A stretch of 41,885 bases of DNA from JAFNAG01 sp041501225 (GTDB lineage Bacteria > Acidobacteriota > UBA6911): the NCBI GenBank assembly GCA_041501225.1, contig JBGQNR010000025.1, positions 1 to 41,885 of the forward strand, written 5' to 3'. A program made the position numbers and the translations under genes. Below the pieces are notes generated by a model. It saw only the letters and a program-made list of their open reading frames with translations, ran no database searches and was not told where the DNA came from. Shown here one piece after another: positions 15,371 through 23,710 of the stretch. How positions within the stretch are numbered: the stretch's first letter is position 1; each line of letters opens with the position of its first letter.

Positions 15371-16159
15371 CTAACGCTTGATCGGACTGATCTGTTTTGG
15401 CATGTCTTCCGTAAACAGCCAGTCCTCGATCGGGACATTGAACTTTACGATCTCATAAGTGTAAGGCGTGATCTGCTCGCCCCGCGGCCCTGCAGTGACC
15501 TCCAGGATCTTCGTGGGCACGGTAACATCGCCGAATTTTTTAAAATCCCAGAAAATCCTTTTGGTTCGCCCTGTCGTTTCCTGCAGGAAAAGAAAGGTCG
15601 ATTGATCGATATAAAGGTCGGTGGTTTCTTTACCGACCGTTGCCGTGATCACGTAGGCCGGTTTCGTGGCGACAACTTTGTATTCGTTCGATTGCAGATC
15701 GGCTTTCTCCCGCCATTCCACGACGGCATCATCCTTTCGCACCAGAGATTCGGCCTGAACCGCATAGTGGCTGATGCCGTGGAACTGGTTCAGTTTTTTC
15801 TTCATTTCTTCTGCATTGCCGCGCTCGACGACCAGGTTCCTCCGGCTCCATGCCACATCATTGTTCAGGAAGTCCTCATAGAAGTAGCGCCCGCCCTGAG
15901 TGACCGTCATGTCCCTTTCGATGCGGAGCTTCCCCGGCTCTGCAAAGACGAGATATGCCGCCCGGAAGGCGATGCCGTCCATCATGTCGATGGTCCCCTT
16001 GATGGTCATACTTTTCCAGTTGGCGAGCTTATCTCCGCCATGGGCCAGCACGGAACGGTCGAGGATGCTTTTGGGTGAGATGGTCTGGAAGCCGCACAGA
16101 AATGTTAGCCACAACAGTAATCCGGGCAGCAGCAGGGCGATGGTTTTGACTCTCATCAT
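15371..16159 (-). CDS. Exported hypothetical protein, lipoprotein-sorting-like
   Basis: The start is one of two adjacent ATGs (16159 or 16156), just after GAGGAGG and overlapping the stop of the upstream aldo/keto reductase, so the two genes are coupled. The roughly 262-residue product has an N-terminal signal peptide (KTIALLLPGLLLWLTFLCGF) followed by a mature part that begins ILDRSVLAHGGDKLANWKSM. The pattern of a gene for an alternating beta-rich protein with HGG near the N-terminus resembles periplasmic LolA/outer-membrane-lipoprotein-sorting-like proteins of soil bacteria. No lipobox is obvious. It may serve the exported reductase it is coupled to. Function is not known. Confidence 0.75.
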   Translation of the reverse strand: MMRVKTIALLLPGLLLWLTFLCGFQTISPKSILDRSVLAHGGDKLANWKSMTIKGTIDMMDGIAFRAAYLVFAEPGKLRIERDMTVTQGGRYFYEDFLNNDVAWSRRNLVVERGNAEEMKKKLNQFHGISHYAVQAESLVRKDDAVVEWREKADLQSNEYKVVATKPAYVITATVGKETTDLYIDQSTFLFLQETTGRTKRIFWDFKKFGDVTVPTKILEVTAGPRGEQITPYTYEIVKFNVPIEDWLFTEDMPKQISPIKR

Positions 16160-17364
16160 GCCTCCTCGGATACGGATCCGGTAAATGTAAGCTGGTTGTG
16201 CGCTTCCCGCAGACGATTTTGCACTGGAAGATGGTATCTGCAGGCGGCGACGCAGGGCGCACCGCAACCGGCACAGGTAGCTGCAGTCTGGGAGACAGGG
16301 ATTCGCTGATACTTGGCCATCGCATACTTTTGGTCGCCATAGTTTTCGAAATACATCTTGTAGCGCAAGATATCCCAGATCGGGACATCGCGGGGACAGG
16401 ACCCGTAGCAGCCATCACAGCCCGGCCGGCAGTAGCTCGTGCTGATCGCGGCTTCAAGTGTTTCCAGATGCTCGTGGTCCTCAGGCGTTAACTTTGTTAT
16501 GCCGGACACGGCGAGGTATTCGTCAGCCTGGTCGAAGTTGGGCATTCTGACTACCATGGTATCGAACAAGTCGGAGGCCAAGATCCACTTGAGAACCGCC
16601 TGGCGTGCGTTGGTGTTTTTGTTCTGCAGCGCCCGGATGTTCAGGTCCGACTTGTAAATCGTCATAGTCTTCATCGCGATAGTCGCGACGCCTCGTGCGC
16701 GAGCCTTTTTCAGCAGCGGCTCAACCCCGTGAGTCAAAAAGTTCGCCCCGATCAGGATTACGTCAAACCTTTGGTTGTCGATGCCCCATTCCATTTCCTT
16801 GATCAGGTTGACACTGTGGCTGGACGCGCCCGTAAAACGAATTTTGCCGAGTTGTTTGGCTTCATCCCAGGCCTCGTAAATAGCGGGATTCTGGATGCGC
16901 TCAATCCCCCCGTATCTGGGATGGCCGATGGAGTGAATCATCATGCAATCGATGTAACTGGTGTTCAGCTTTTTGAGCGAAACGTCAAGCGCCTGCAGCA
17001 GCGCGCTCTTGGTGACGGTCGCCGTGACCAGCGGCGGGTCCCATTTGTCCACGACGAAGACCTTTTCGCGCCACTTGGGCAGAACTTTGCCGATGATTTC
17101 CTCGTGGCCCGCATACTGTGCGCCCGTGTCGATCAGGTTCATGCCGCACTCGAAAAGGTAGTTCACAATCCCCGGATCGGTCTGACCCGATCCCGCGGAA
17201 ATGTCTCCCACCTTCCAGCCTGTCTTGCCGAGTGGCTTGTAGCGTTGAATTGCCGGCTTGGCCGTCGATTGCCGGGCCACGTATCCCTTGTCCACCGGAA
17301 TTGCACTTCCGGCTGCAAGAGCCGTCGAAGCCCGGAAAAACTGGCGTCGCGAAAGCTTCCTCAT
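16156..17364 (-). CDS. Tat-exported aldo/keto reductase with ferredoxin-like C-terminus
   Basis: I place the start at 17364, where GAGGG precedes ATG by nine bases and the protein opens with a canonical twin-arginine leader (SRRQFFRASTALAAG). The 402-residue enzyme has the aldo/keto reductase tetrad: D79 and Y84 (LIDTGAQY), K107 (VFVVDKWDP) and H144 (CMMIHSIGHP). Its C-terminus carries cysteine groups CRPGCDGCYGSCPRD and CAGCGAPCVAACRYH, fit for two iron-sulfur clusters. It shares domain order with the gene at 3196-4380 but the two are clearly diverged. Substrate and electron partner are unknown. Confidence 0.88.
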   Translation of the reverse strand: MRKLSRRQFFRASTALAAGSAIPVDKGYVARQSTAKPAIQRYKPLGKTGWKVGDISAGSGQTDPGIVNYLFECGMNLIDTGAQYAGHEEIIGKVLPKWREKVFVVDKWDPPLVTATVTKSALLQALDVSLKKLNTSYIDCMMIHSIGHPRYGGIERIQNPAIYEAWDEAKQLGKIRFTGASSHSVNLIKEMEWGIDNQRFDVILIGANFLTHGVEPLLKKARARGVATIAMKTMTIYKSDLNIRALQNKNTNARQAVLKWILASDLFDTMVVRMPNFDQADEYLAVSGITKLTPEDHEHLETLEAAISTSYCRPGCDGCYGSCPRDVPIWDILRYKMYFENYGDQKYAMAKYQRIPVSQTAATCAGCGAPCVAACRYHLPVQNRLREAHNQLTFTGSVSEEA

Positions 17365-17487
17365 AAAATTTACCCTCACCCCGGCGCATGCGGCCAAGGG
17401 AAAATGCGCATTCATCACAGACTGTCGCCAGTCTGCCCGGCATTCATAAATCCTGTCGCCGGCGCGATTCGCTCCTTTGTTTTTCCT

Positions 17488-17770
17488 CTAGGAGCCCGTC
17501 CGAGAATTAGGAGGGGTCGCGCGCATGGGGCTTGCGGGGCGAGCTCAAGGCGCGAGGAGGAGACGATGTCGGTGAACATCGTTGACGACGAGCAACGCGG
17601 AGATCGCCCCGCAATCCCCATGCGCCCTTCGGGTTCCGGCGGCGCGGGGGCATCTGCGGCGTTGGCGCTCCTCGACGATGTACAGCGACATCGCCTGCGT
17701 CGCGCCGCCTTGCATCTGCGCCCGCGGCGCTCGGAACGCGACCCCTCCTAATTCTCGGACGGGCTCCTAG
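17488..17770. mobile_element. 283-bp MITE-like element B, complete copy
   Basis: Perfect 34-bp terminal inverted repeats at 17488-17521 and 17737-17770 start CTAGGAGCCCGTCCGAGAAT. Inside are more inverted boxes (GCGCATGGGG/CCCCATGCGC and GATGTCGGTG/CAGCGACATC), so the single strand can fold throughout. It encodes no transposase; the short frames inside it are not genes. A second copy starts at 41633 and is collinear over all 253 visible bases with about 13 differences by eye. CTAG at both outer edges could be a 4-bp target duplication as made by IS5-type elements, which would make it a non-autonomous passenger of such an element (inference). The flanks 17365-17487 and 17771-18002 show no gene. 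Confidence 0.85.
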
Positions 17771-18002
17771 CTGAATAGGATCCCACTTGGAAAGCCGCCA
17801 TTGTCACACAGCGCCGCCCGGACCCGCAACACAATCCAATTTGCTCCCTGAATGGGAGGCCGGCCGCATAAAGTGCTTGGCAAATCCGTCCTGCGCCCAA
17901 TAACATGACGGATAGGCATCAGGAAAGGGCCGCGTCACGCCAAGGGCCTTTGCTAATTGACCATCCTGATGGGCAATCATCGTCAGGAGAGGGGGCTAAA
18001 CC

Positions 18003-18779
18003 ATGGAGGATCAGGTAAGTTCTGCGCTCGATTCCGGAGTTCTCACCCTTACGATCGAAAGACCAGATCAGAGGAATGCTCTAAACCAGGCTGTGATCAA
18101 AGGGCTAGCCGAGGCCGTCCGTCAGGCCGGCGGGAATCGCGCGGTTCGAGTGGTCGCGCTCACAGGCGCCGGAGAAAAGGTGTTTTGTGCGGGCGCCGAT
18201 CTCACATCTGCGCTTTCCGGAGATAAGGGCGGCGAAGGGTTCAACCGCAGGGACTACCGCGAACTGCTGCTGGCCATCCTGCGCTGTCCAAAGCCCACGG
18301 TGGCGTTGGCCCGAGGGCATGTTCTGGCTGGAGGCATGGGCATCCTTTTAGCTTGCGACCTCGCGCTTGCCTGCGACGACATTCACTTTTCTACACCCGA
18401 GATCCATGTCGGCATGTTCCCCATGATGGTGTTGGCCCTTCTTTATCGTCACCTGGGGAGGAAGAAGGCGACCGAGATGCTGTTCCTCGGAGAGCGGGTG
18501 CCTGCTGAAGCCGCGCGGAATCTCGGGATCGTCAACCATATTTACCCGCGCGCACAGTTTGATGCAAAGGCGGGAGAGTTTGTGCGCAAATTGGCGGAGA
18601 AGAGCAGCAGCATCCTCGGACTGGGCAAGATGGCTATCGGGCACATCGAGGACCAGAGACTGCTGGAAGATCTCGAGTATTTGGAGTCAGCGCTGGCCCA
18701 GGTGATGTCGACCTCAGATAGCCAAGAGGGGATACGCGCGTTCATAGAAAAGCGAAATCCAATTTGGAAAGACGAATAA
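18003..18779 (+). CDS. Enoyl-CoA hydratase/isomerase family protein
   Basis: The ATG at 18003 is preceded by AGGAGAGGGGG. The 258-residue crotonase-fold protein shows the CoA/oxyanion segments AGEKVFCAGADLTSAL and LAGGMGILLACDLALA, and the C-terminal helix expected for hexamer formation. At the active-site loop it reads STPEIHVGMFPMMV. The first acidic residue is present, but the usual GxxPGAGG with a second Glu is replaced by MFPMMV, so classic hydratase chemistry is uncertain. It converges on the acyl-CoA operon at 18842-26365 and could supply the methylglutaconyl-CoA hydratase step of leucine breakdown. Context supports that more than motif does; an isomerase or other crotonase role is possible. 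Confidence 0.8.
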   Translation: MEDQVSSALDSGVLTLTIERPDQRNALNQAVIKGLAEAVRQAGGNRAVRVVALTGAGEKVFCAGADLTSALSGDKGGEGFNRRDYRELLLAILRCPKPTVALARGHVLAGGMGILLACDLALACDDIHFSTPEIHVGMFPMMVLALLYRHLGRKKATEMLFLGERVPAEAARNLGIVNHIYPRAQFDAKAGEFVRKLAEKSSSILGLGKMAIGHIEDQRLLEDLEYLESALAQVMSTSDSQEGIRAFIEKRNPIWKDE

Positions 18780-18789
18780 AAATCTGATG

Positions 18790-18820
18790 GCGCATGGCAA
18801 ACACCTTCTTTGCCACGCGT
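18790..18820. terminator. Hairpin between convergent genes
   Basis: TGGCAAA (18795-18801) pairs with TTTGCCA (18809-18815) around a seven-base loop, and the stem continues outward with one mismatch. It sits in the 62-base gap where the hydratase gene and the acyl-CoA dehydrogenase gene converge. There is no strong T-run, so it would be a weak or bidirectional terminator. Confidence 0.4.
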
Positions 18821-18841
18821 TATTCGATTCGGCAAGTTGAG

Positions 18842-19999
18842 CTATTTGAGTCTGCCTAAGAGTTGGCGCGCGATGATCAGGCGCTGGATCTGGCTTGTGC
18901 CTTCGCCGATTTCGGTTAACTTGGCATCGCGAAAATAGCGCTCCACGGGGTAATCCTTCAGGTAACCGTAACCGCCGAATATCTGGATCGCATTGGTGGT
19001 GGCGGCTGTGGCCACTTCACTGGCAAACAGCTTGGCGATCGAGGATTCGTAGCCAAAGGACCTGCCGGCGTCTTTGAGCCGGGCCGCGTGATAGGTGAGA
19101 TGCCGCGCCGCCTCAATTCCTGCCGCCATATCGGCGATCATGTTGGAAACAGACTGAAACGACCCGATCGGCTGGTCGAACTGGCGGCGCTCCTTCGCGT
19201 ACGGAATCGTCTTGTCCAAGGCTCCCTGGGCAATTCCCAATGCCAGCGCTGCGATGCTGATGCGGCCGCCGTCGAGAGTGTCCATGAATATGTTGAAACC
19301 ATGTCCTAACGTCCCGAGCAGGTTTTCCTTGGGAATTCTGCAGTCCTCGAAAACCAATTCTCGAGTATCGGAAGCCCGGCAGCCGAGCTTGTTCTCCTTT
19401 TTGCCTAGGATGAATCCGGGAGCCTGGCTGGGCACAATGAAGGCGCTGATTCCGTGAGGGCCCTTGATTTCCTTGTCGGTTCTGGCGGTTATGAGGGGTG
19501 AATGGCTGTAGGTGCCATTGGTGATGAATTGCTTGCGTCCGTTGATGACCCAATGATCACCATCCAGCACGGCTCTTGTTTGTGTGCCTCCCGCGTCAGA
19601 TCCCGCGTTCGGCTCGGTGAGACCGAATGCGCCGAGTGCTGTGCCATCGCACAGGGGAGGCAGATACTTTTTCTTTTGTTCCTCGGTGCCGTGGGTCAGG
19701 ATCGGGTAGGCGCCCAGTGAAACATGCGCTGCCAATGTCAATCCATGGGAGCCGTCCACACGCGCGAGTTCCTCAACGGCAAGGATGTAACTCAATTCAT
19801 CGCCGCCCGAGCCGCCGTACTCCTCAGGAATCGTAATTCCTAGGATCCCGAGTCGAGCGAGTTCCTGAATTGTCTGTGTGGGAAACTTTTGCAGCTCATC
19901 ATACTCGGCTGCGATGGGCTCAATCTTCTCTAAAGCAAAGTCCCTTAGGGTTTTTTGAATCAGCGACTGTTCTTCAGTCAAGTCGAAATTGGTAACCAT
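18842..19999 (-). CDS. Acyl-CoA dehydrogenase
   Basis: The ATG at 19999 follows AAGGAG by seven bases. The 385-residue flavoprotein has both family signatures: FGLTEPNAGSDAGGTQT near residue 130 and the C-terminal FGGYGYLKDYPVERYFRDAK. The catalytic base is predicted at E366 in EIGEGTSQIQ, the position used by short- and medium-chain dehydrogenases. Isovaleryl-CoA dehydrogenase proper has its base elsewhere and usually an AGTS here, so the substrate should not be assumed. It is the last gene of the minus-strand operon, 53 bases after the biotin-carrier gene. With methylcrotonyl-CoA carboxylase upstream, oxidation of isovaleryl-CoA or another branched short acyl-CoA is the likely step. Electrons would pass to electron-transfer flavoprotein, not encoded here. 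Confidence 0.9.
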   Translation of the reverse strand: MVTNFDLTEEQSLIQKTLRDFALEKIEPIAAEYDELQKFPTQTIQELARLGILGITIPEEYGGSGGDELSYILAVEELARVDGSHGLTLAAHVSLGAYPILTHGTEEQKKKYLPPLCDGTALGAFGLTEPNAGSDAGGTQTRAVLDGDHWVINGRKQFITNGTYSHSPLITARTDKEIKGPHGISAFIVPSQAPGFILGKKENKLGCRASDTRELVFEDCRIPKENLLGTLGHGFNIFMDTLDGGRISIAALALGIAQGALDKTIPYAKERRQFDQPIGSFQSVSNMIADMAAGIEAARHLTYHAARLKDAGRSFGYESSIAKLFASEVATAATTNAIQIFGGYGYLKDYPVERYFRDAKLTEIGEGTSQIQRLIIARQLLGRLK

Positions 20000-20052
20000 C
20001 GCAGGCTCCTTCGTTCATGAAGATCGCATTGAAGGATAGTGCAAACTTTCTC

Positions 20053-20568
20053 TCAGAGAGCAGGCTCTTTCGCTCTCAGTTCCACCAGGGGCTGAAACGC
20101 GTCTACCTGCTGTCCGGCTTGGACGTGAACCTTTTCGACAATCGCCTGGAAGGCAGCGCGCATTTCGTGCTCCATTTTCATGGCTTCGACTACGACCAGC
20201 CCATCGCCGGGGCTCACCTCGCTCCCTTCGGTGACACTCACCTTGATCACCATTCCGGGCATGGGCGCTTTGATTGTTCCTTCGGCCCTTTCCAAGGAGC
20301 TATCCTTAAACTGAGCCGACGAGCTCCCCTGTTTCGGCTCCATCAGGCAGAATTGGCTTGCGCCGACGGATACGAAGATTCGCTCCCCGAGTCTGGCGAT
20401 GTGCGCCACATAGGATTTTCCATCGGCCAGCAGCGAGATTGTCCCTGAGTCAGCCTGATGAACATCCAATTCCATGCTGCGGCCATTGCGCGTAAAGACA
20501 ACTTTGCCTTCCTGGCGGTCTAGAGAGATCTTGTGGGAGCGTCCGTTTACAAGAAACTCGTAGTCCAT
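20053..20568 (-). CDS. Biotin carboxyl carrier (BT-BCCP) subunit of acyl-CoA carboxylase
   Basis: I use the ATG at 20568, one base after the biotin carboxylase stop; a TTG at 20583 would add five residues and overlap it. The 171-residue protein has an N-terminal beta-rich BT-like domain (about 1-75), a linker, and a C-terminal biotinyl domain (about 97-168) with the motif VVVEAMKMEHEM, biotin going on K131. In most methylcrotonyl-CoA carboxylases these parts are the C-terminal third of one alpha chain. Here they are a separate gene directly following the biotin carboxylase. It carries the carboxyl group between the two catalytic subunits. Confidence 0.92.
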   Translation of the reverse strand: MDYEFLVNGRSHKISLDRQEGKVVFTRNGRSMELDVHQADSGTISLLADGKSYVAHIARLGERIFVSVGASQFCLMEPKQGSSSAQFKDSSLERAEGTIKAPMPGMVIKVSVTEGSEVSPGDGLVVVEAMKMEHEMRAAFQAIVEKVHVQAGQQVDAFQPLVELRAKEPAL

Positions 20569-20569
20569 G

Positions 20570-22069
20570 TTATTGCCCGCCAATGGCCCATTTTCCTGTG
20601 ATCTGCCAGGGAGTTGGTTTCTTCAGCATCTGCGCGTTTGTGCCGGTGCCTGAGGCCTGGGAGGAGGTCAGCGCTCCGGCAATCAGTGCAATATCGAGAA
20701 GGCTGTCGTCGCCCGTGCCTTGTTTCCAGCGTGAAAAATGTTGTTCAATGAAATGCGTGTGGGTTTTGCCGGCTGCGAACTCAGGGTATGCAAGAACATC
20801 CGCCAGGAATGCGATGGTTGTGGGTATCCCGAGGATGACGTAACTGTGCAAAGCCGAAATCATTCGCATTCGCGCGGTTTCCCTGTCTTCGGCCCAGACG
20901 ATGAGTTTGGCAAGAATCGGGTCATAATACGGGGTCACCTCAATCCCGGAGTATATTCCGGAATCACAGCGGATTTCCGGCCCCTCGGGTTCCTTCACAA
21001 ACAGGATTTTGCCTGGACTCGGAAGAAAACCCTGCTCAGGATCTTCCGCATAAATTCTGCACTCAATGGCATGGCCGCGCTGTTTCAGGTCTGCTTGCTT
21101 AAAAGGAAGCCTCTCCCCGGCAGCGATACGGATTTGCTGTTTGACCAGGTCCACGCCTAGAACCATTTCGGTGATCGGATGCTCCACCTGGATGCGCGCA
21201 TTGACCTCGAGGAAATAGAAGTTGCGGTTCTGGTCGAGCAGGAACTCCACGGTGCCGGCATTGGTGTACCCGGTTGCGCGCATGATCGCCACCGCAGTTT
21301 CGCCCATGCGCCGACGCAGATCATCGTCCAGCGCGACCGAAGGTGTCTCCTCGACGATTTTCTGATACCGGCGCTGGATAGAACACTCACGCTCGAAGAG
21401 GTGTACGATTGCACCGTGCCGGTCGGCGAGCACCTGGAATTCCACGTGGCGCGGCCGTTCGATATATTTCTCCAGATACACCGAGTCGTCGCCGAACGCT
21501 GAGCGCGCTTCGCGCCGGCTGGTTTCGATGGATGACCTGAGATCTTTCGGCGAGTGCACGATGTGCATGCCTTTGCCACCGCCGCCGCCGGAAGCCTTGA
21601 TAAGGACCGGGTAGCCGATATTCGCGATCGCCTCCTCGAAATCGCGCAGCGAATTGCTGGCGGACATCATGCCGGGAATAAGCGGAGCTTTGATGCCGGC
21701 GGCGATCCTGCGGGAAGCCACTTTGTCTCCCACGAGGGCCAGAGCCTTCGAATCCGGGCCTATGAACACCAGGCCGGATTCCTCGCAGCGCTTTGCGAAT
21801 TGAGGATTCTCAGCCACGAATCCGTAGCCGGGATGGACAGCCTCGGCGCCCGTGTTTTTGGCTGCGGCAACGATAGCGTTGATATTCAGGTAGCTTTCCA
21901 GCGGGGCAGGAGGTCCGATGAAAACCGCTTCGTCAGAGGCAAATACGTGACGCGCACCTCGGTCGACGGCGGAGTACACGGCTACGGTTGCGATCCCCAT
22001 CTCACGGCACGCACGGATGACCCGCAGCGCAATCTCTCCGCGATTGGCGATCAGGATCTTCTTGAACAT
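20570..22069 (-). CDS. mccA: Biotin carboxylase subunit of (methylcrotonyl-)CoA carboxylase
   Basis: This 499-residue protein is the ATP-dependent subunit that carboxylates biotin. It begins KILIANRGEIALRVIRACRE, has the ATP-grasp glycine loop KASGGGGGKGMHIVHS near residue 160-175, and the active-site segment EVNARIQVEHPITEM near 290. The C-terminal BC domain ends about residue 445, followed by a 50-residue tail; the biotinyl domain is absent and encoded by the next gene. Upstream is the carboxyltransferase, 31 bases away. Sequence alone does not separate methylcrotonyl- from propionyl- or acetyl-CoA carboxylase subunits; the neighbouring beta subunit favours methylcrotonyl-CoA. GAGG lies just before the ATG. 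Confidence 0.9.
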   Translation of the reverse strand: MFKKILIANRGEIALRVIRACREMGIATVAVYSAVDRGARHVFASDEAVFIGPPAPLESYLNINAIVAAAKNTGAEAVHPGYGFVAENPQFAKRCEESGLVFIGPDSKALALVGDKVASRRIAAGIKAPLIPGMMSASNSLRDFEEAIANIGYPVLIKASGGGGGKGMHIVHSPKDLRSSIETSRREARSAFGDDSVYLEKYIERPRHVEFQVLADRHGAIVHLFERECSIQRRYQKIVEETPSVALDDDLRRRMGETAVAIMRATGYTNAGTVEFLLDQNRNFYFLEVNARIQVEHPITEMVLGVDLVKQQIRIAAGERLPFKQADLKQRGHAIECRIYAEDPEQGFLPSPGKILFVKEPEGPEIRCDSGIYSGIEVTPYYDPILAKLIVWAEDRETARMRMISALHSYVILGIPTTIAFLADVLAYPEFAAGKTHTHFIEQHFSRWKQGTGDDSLLDIALIAGALTSSQASGTGTNAQMLKKPTPWQITGKWAIGGQ

Positions 22070-22100
22070 CTCTGCCTCAAAAATCCCGATACTCAGTTCG

Positions 22101-23708
22101 CTACATCCGGAACACTCCGAACCGATGGTCGGGGATAGGCGCGTTAAGAGCCATGGCGATGCCCAGCCCTACGGCGGTGCGGGTATCGACGGGATCCATT
22201 ATGCCGTCGTCCCACAGCCGGGAACTGCTGAAATAGGCGCTGCCTTCCTCCTCATACTTGGCCAGGATGGGCGCCTTGAACCTCTCCTGCTCCTCCTCGC
22301 TCATGGACTGCCCCTTGGCTTTAAGGCTTTCCAGCTTTACCTGCAAGAGCACGGACGCCGCCTGCTCCCCGCCCATGACCGCTATCTTGGCATTGGGCCA
22401 CATCCACAACAGGCGCGGCGAATACCCCCGTCCGCACATCGCGTAGTTGCCGGCGCCGTAAGAGCCGCCGACGATCACGGTGAACCGGGGCACCTGGGCG
22501 TTGGCGACCGCATGAACCATCTTGGCGCCGTCCTTGGCAATGCCCTTGTGCTCATATTGCCTGCCTACGATAAACCCCGTGATGTTTTGCAGGAACAGGA
22601 GCGGGATCTTGCGCACCGCGCACAGCAATACAAAGTGGGCCCCCTTCTGGGAACTCTCCGAAAAGAGGACTCCGTTGTTGGCCAGAATGCCGACCGGGTA
22701 GCCCATAATGCGGGCGCAGCCGCAGACCAGAGTGGGTCCGTAAAGTTCCTTGAACTCATGGAAGTAGCTGCCGTCGACGATGCGGGCAATAACTTCGCGC
22801 ATATCGAAGGGTTTCCGGAGATCCCTGGGGATTACACCGTAAAGCTCCTGGGGATCATAGGCCGGTTCCTCAGGGGCAACGATCTCCACAGGAAATTTCT
22901 GGGGTACAGGCAGATTCTGGATGATGTTGCGCGTGATCTCGATGGCATGCGGATCATTGAGTGCGTAGTGGTCGGATACGCCGGAGATACGGCAATGCAC
23001 GTCCGCGCCGCCGAGTTCCTCAGGGGTGACATCCACGCCGGTTGCTGCCTTGACCAAAGGGGGACCGCCAATGAAGATCGTGCCCTGGTCTTTGACAATC
23101 ACCGTCTCATCGCTCATCGCCGGCACGTAGGCTCCGCCGGCAGTGCAGGAGCCCATCACTGCGGAAATCTGCGCGATGCCCAGGGCAGAGAGCCGGGCCT
23201 GATTGTAAAAAATGCGACCGAAATGATCCTTGTCGGGAAATGTGCCGGTGTGCAGCGGAAGATAGATGCCGCCGGAATCGACGAGGTAAATGCAGGGCAG
23301 GCGGTTTTCCAGCGCGATCTCCTGCGCCCGGACGTGTTTCTTGATGGTCTCCGGGAAATAGGTGCCGCCTTTGACCGTCGCGTCGTTGGCCACTGCCAGC
23401 ACTTCTTTGCCATGCACGATCCCGATGCCTGTGATGATACCGGCCCCCGGGGCTTCGTTGTTGTACATCCCGTAGGCGGCCAGGGAACTGAATTCCAGAA
23501 AGGGCGTGTTGCGGTCAAATAGCAGGTCGAGGCGCTCGCGGGCACTCAGCTTCCCGCGGGCCTTGTGTTTCTCGAGGGCAGCGGGCGGACCCCCTTTTTT
23601 TACCTCCTCCAGGCGGCGCTTGAATTCTTCCACCTGAGCCTTCATGGCCGCGGCGTTTTCCTGAAACTCCTTGGATTGTGGATTAATCTTGGTTTCGATT
23701 CGGAACAT
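22101..23708 (-). CDS. mccB: Methylcrotonyl-CoA carboxylase carboxyltransferase (beta) subunit
   Basis: Starting at the ATG at 23708, two bases after the DUF35 stop, the protein has 535 residues, the normal size for MccB/LiuB. Motifs typical of methylcrotonyl- rather than propionyl-CoA carboxylase are ANDATVKGGTYFPETIKKH, the stretch from DKDHFGRIFYNQARLSA to VMGSCTAGGAYVPAMSDE, and GPPLVKAATGVDVT. It moves the carboxyl group from biotin to 3-methylcrotonyl-CoA, giving 3-methylglutaconyl-CoA in leucine and isovalerate breakdown. No clear Shine-Dalgarno precedes it, so coupling to the upstream gene is likely. A GTG at 23726 would overlap that gene. The tail contains the oxyanion-forming glycine-rich segments expected in the C-domain. 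Confidence 0.92.
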   Translation of the reverse strand: MFRIETKINPQSKEFQENAAAMKAQVEEFKRRLEEVKKGGPPAALEKHKARGKLSARERLDLLFDRNTPFLEFSSLAAYGMYNNEAPGAGIITGIGIVHGKEVLAVANDATVKGGTYFPETIKKHVRAQEIALENRLPCIYLVDSGGIYLPLHTGTFPDKDHFGRIFYNQARLSALGIAQISAVMGSCTAGGAYVPAMSDETVIVKDQGTIFIGGPPLVKAATGVDVTPEELGGADVHCRISGVSDHYALNDPHAIEITRNIIQNLPVPQKFPVEIVAPEEPAYDPQELYGVIPRDLRKPFDMREVIARIVDGSYFHEFKELYGPTLVCGCARIMGYPVGILANNGVLFSESSQKGAHFVLLCAVRKIPLLFLQNITGFIVGRQYEHKGIAKDGAKMVHAVANAQVPRFTVIVGGSYGAGNYAMCGRGYSPRLLWMWPNAKIAVMGGEQAASVLLQVKLESLKAKGQSMSEEEQERFKAPILAKYEEEGSAYFSSSRLWDDGIMDPVDTRTAVGLGIAMALNAPIPDHRFGVFRM

Positions 23709-23710
23709 AA

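Noticed and set aside
17560..17770. Short frames inside the MITE-like element, also present in the second copy
   Set aside because: They follow the palindrome and differ freely between copies; no ribosome sites or domains.
22017..23522. 501-codon plus-strand frame
   Set aside because: It is antisense to the carboxyltransferase gene, which has clear family motifs.
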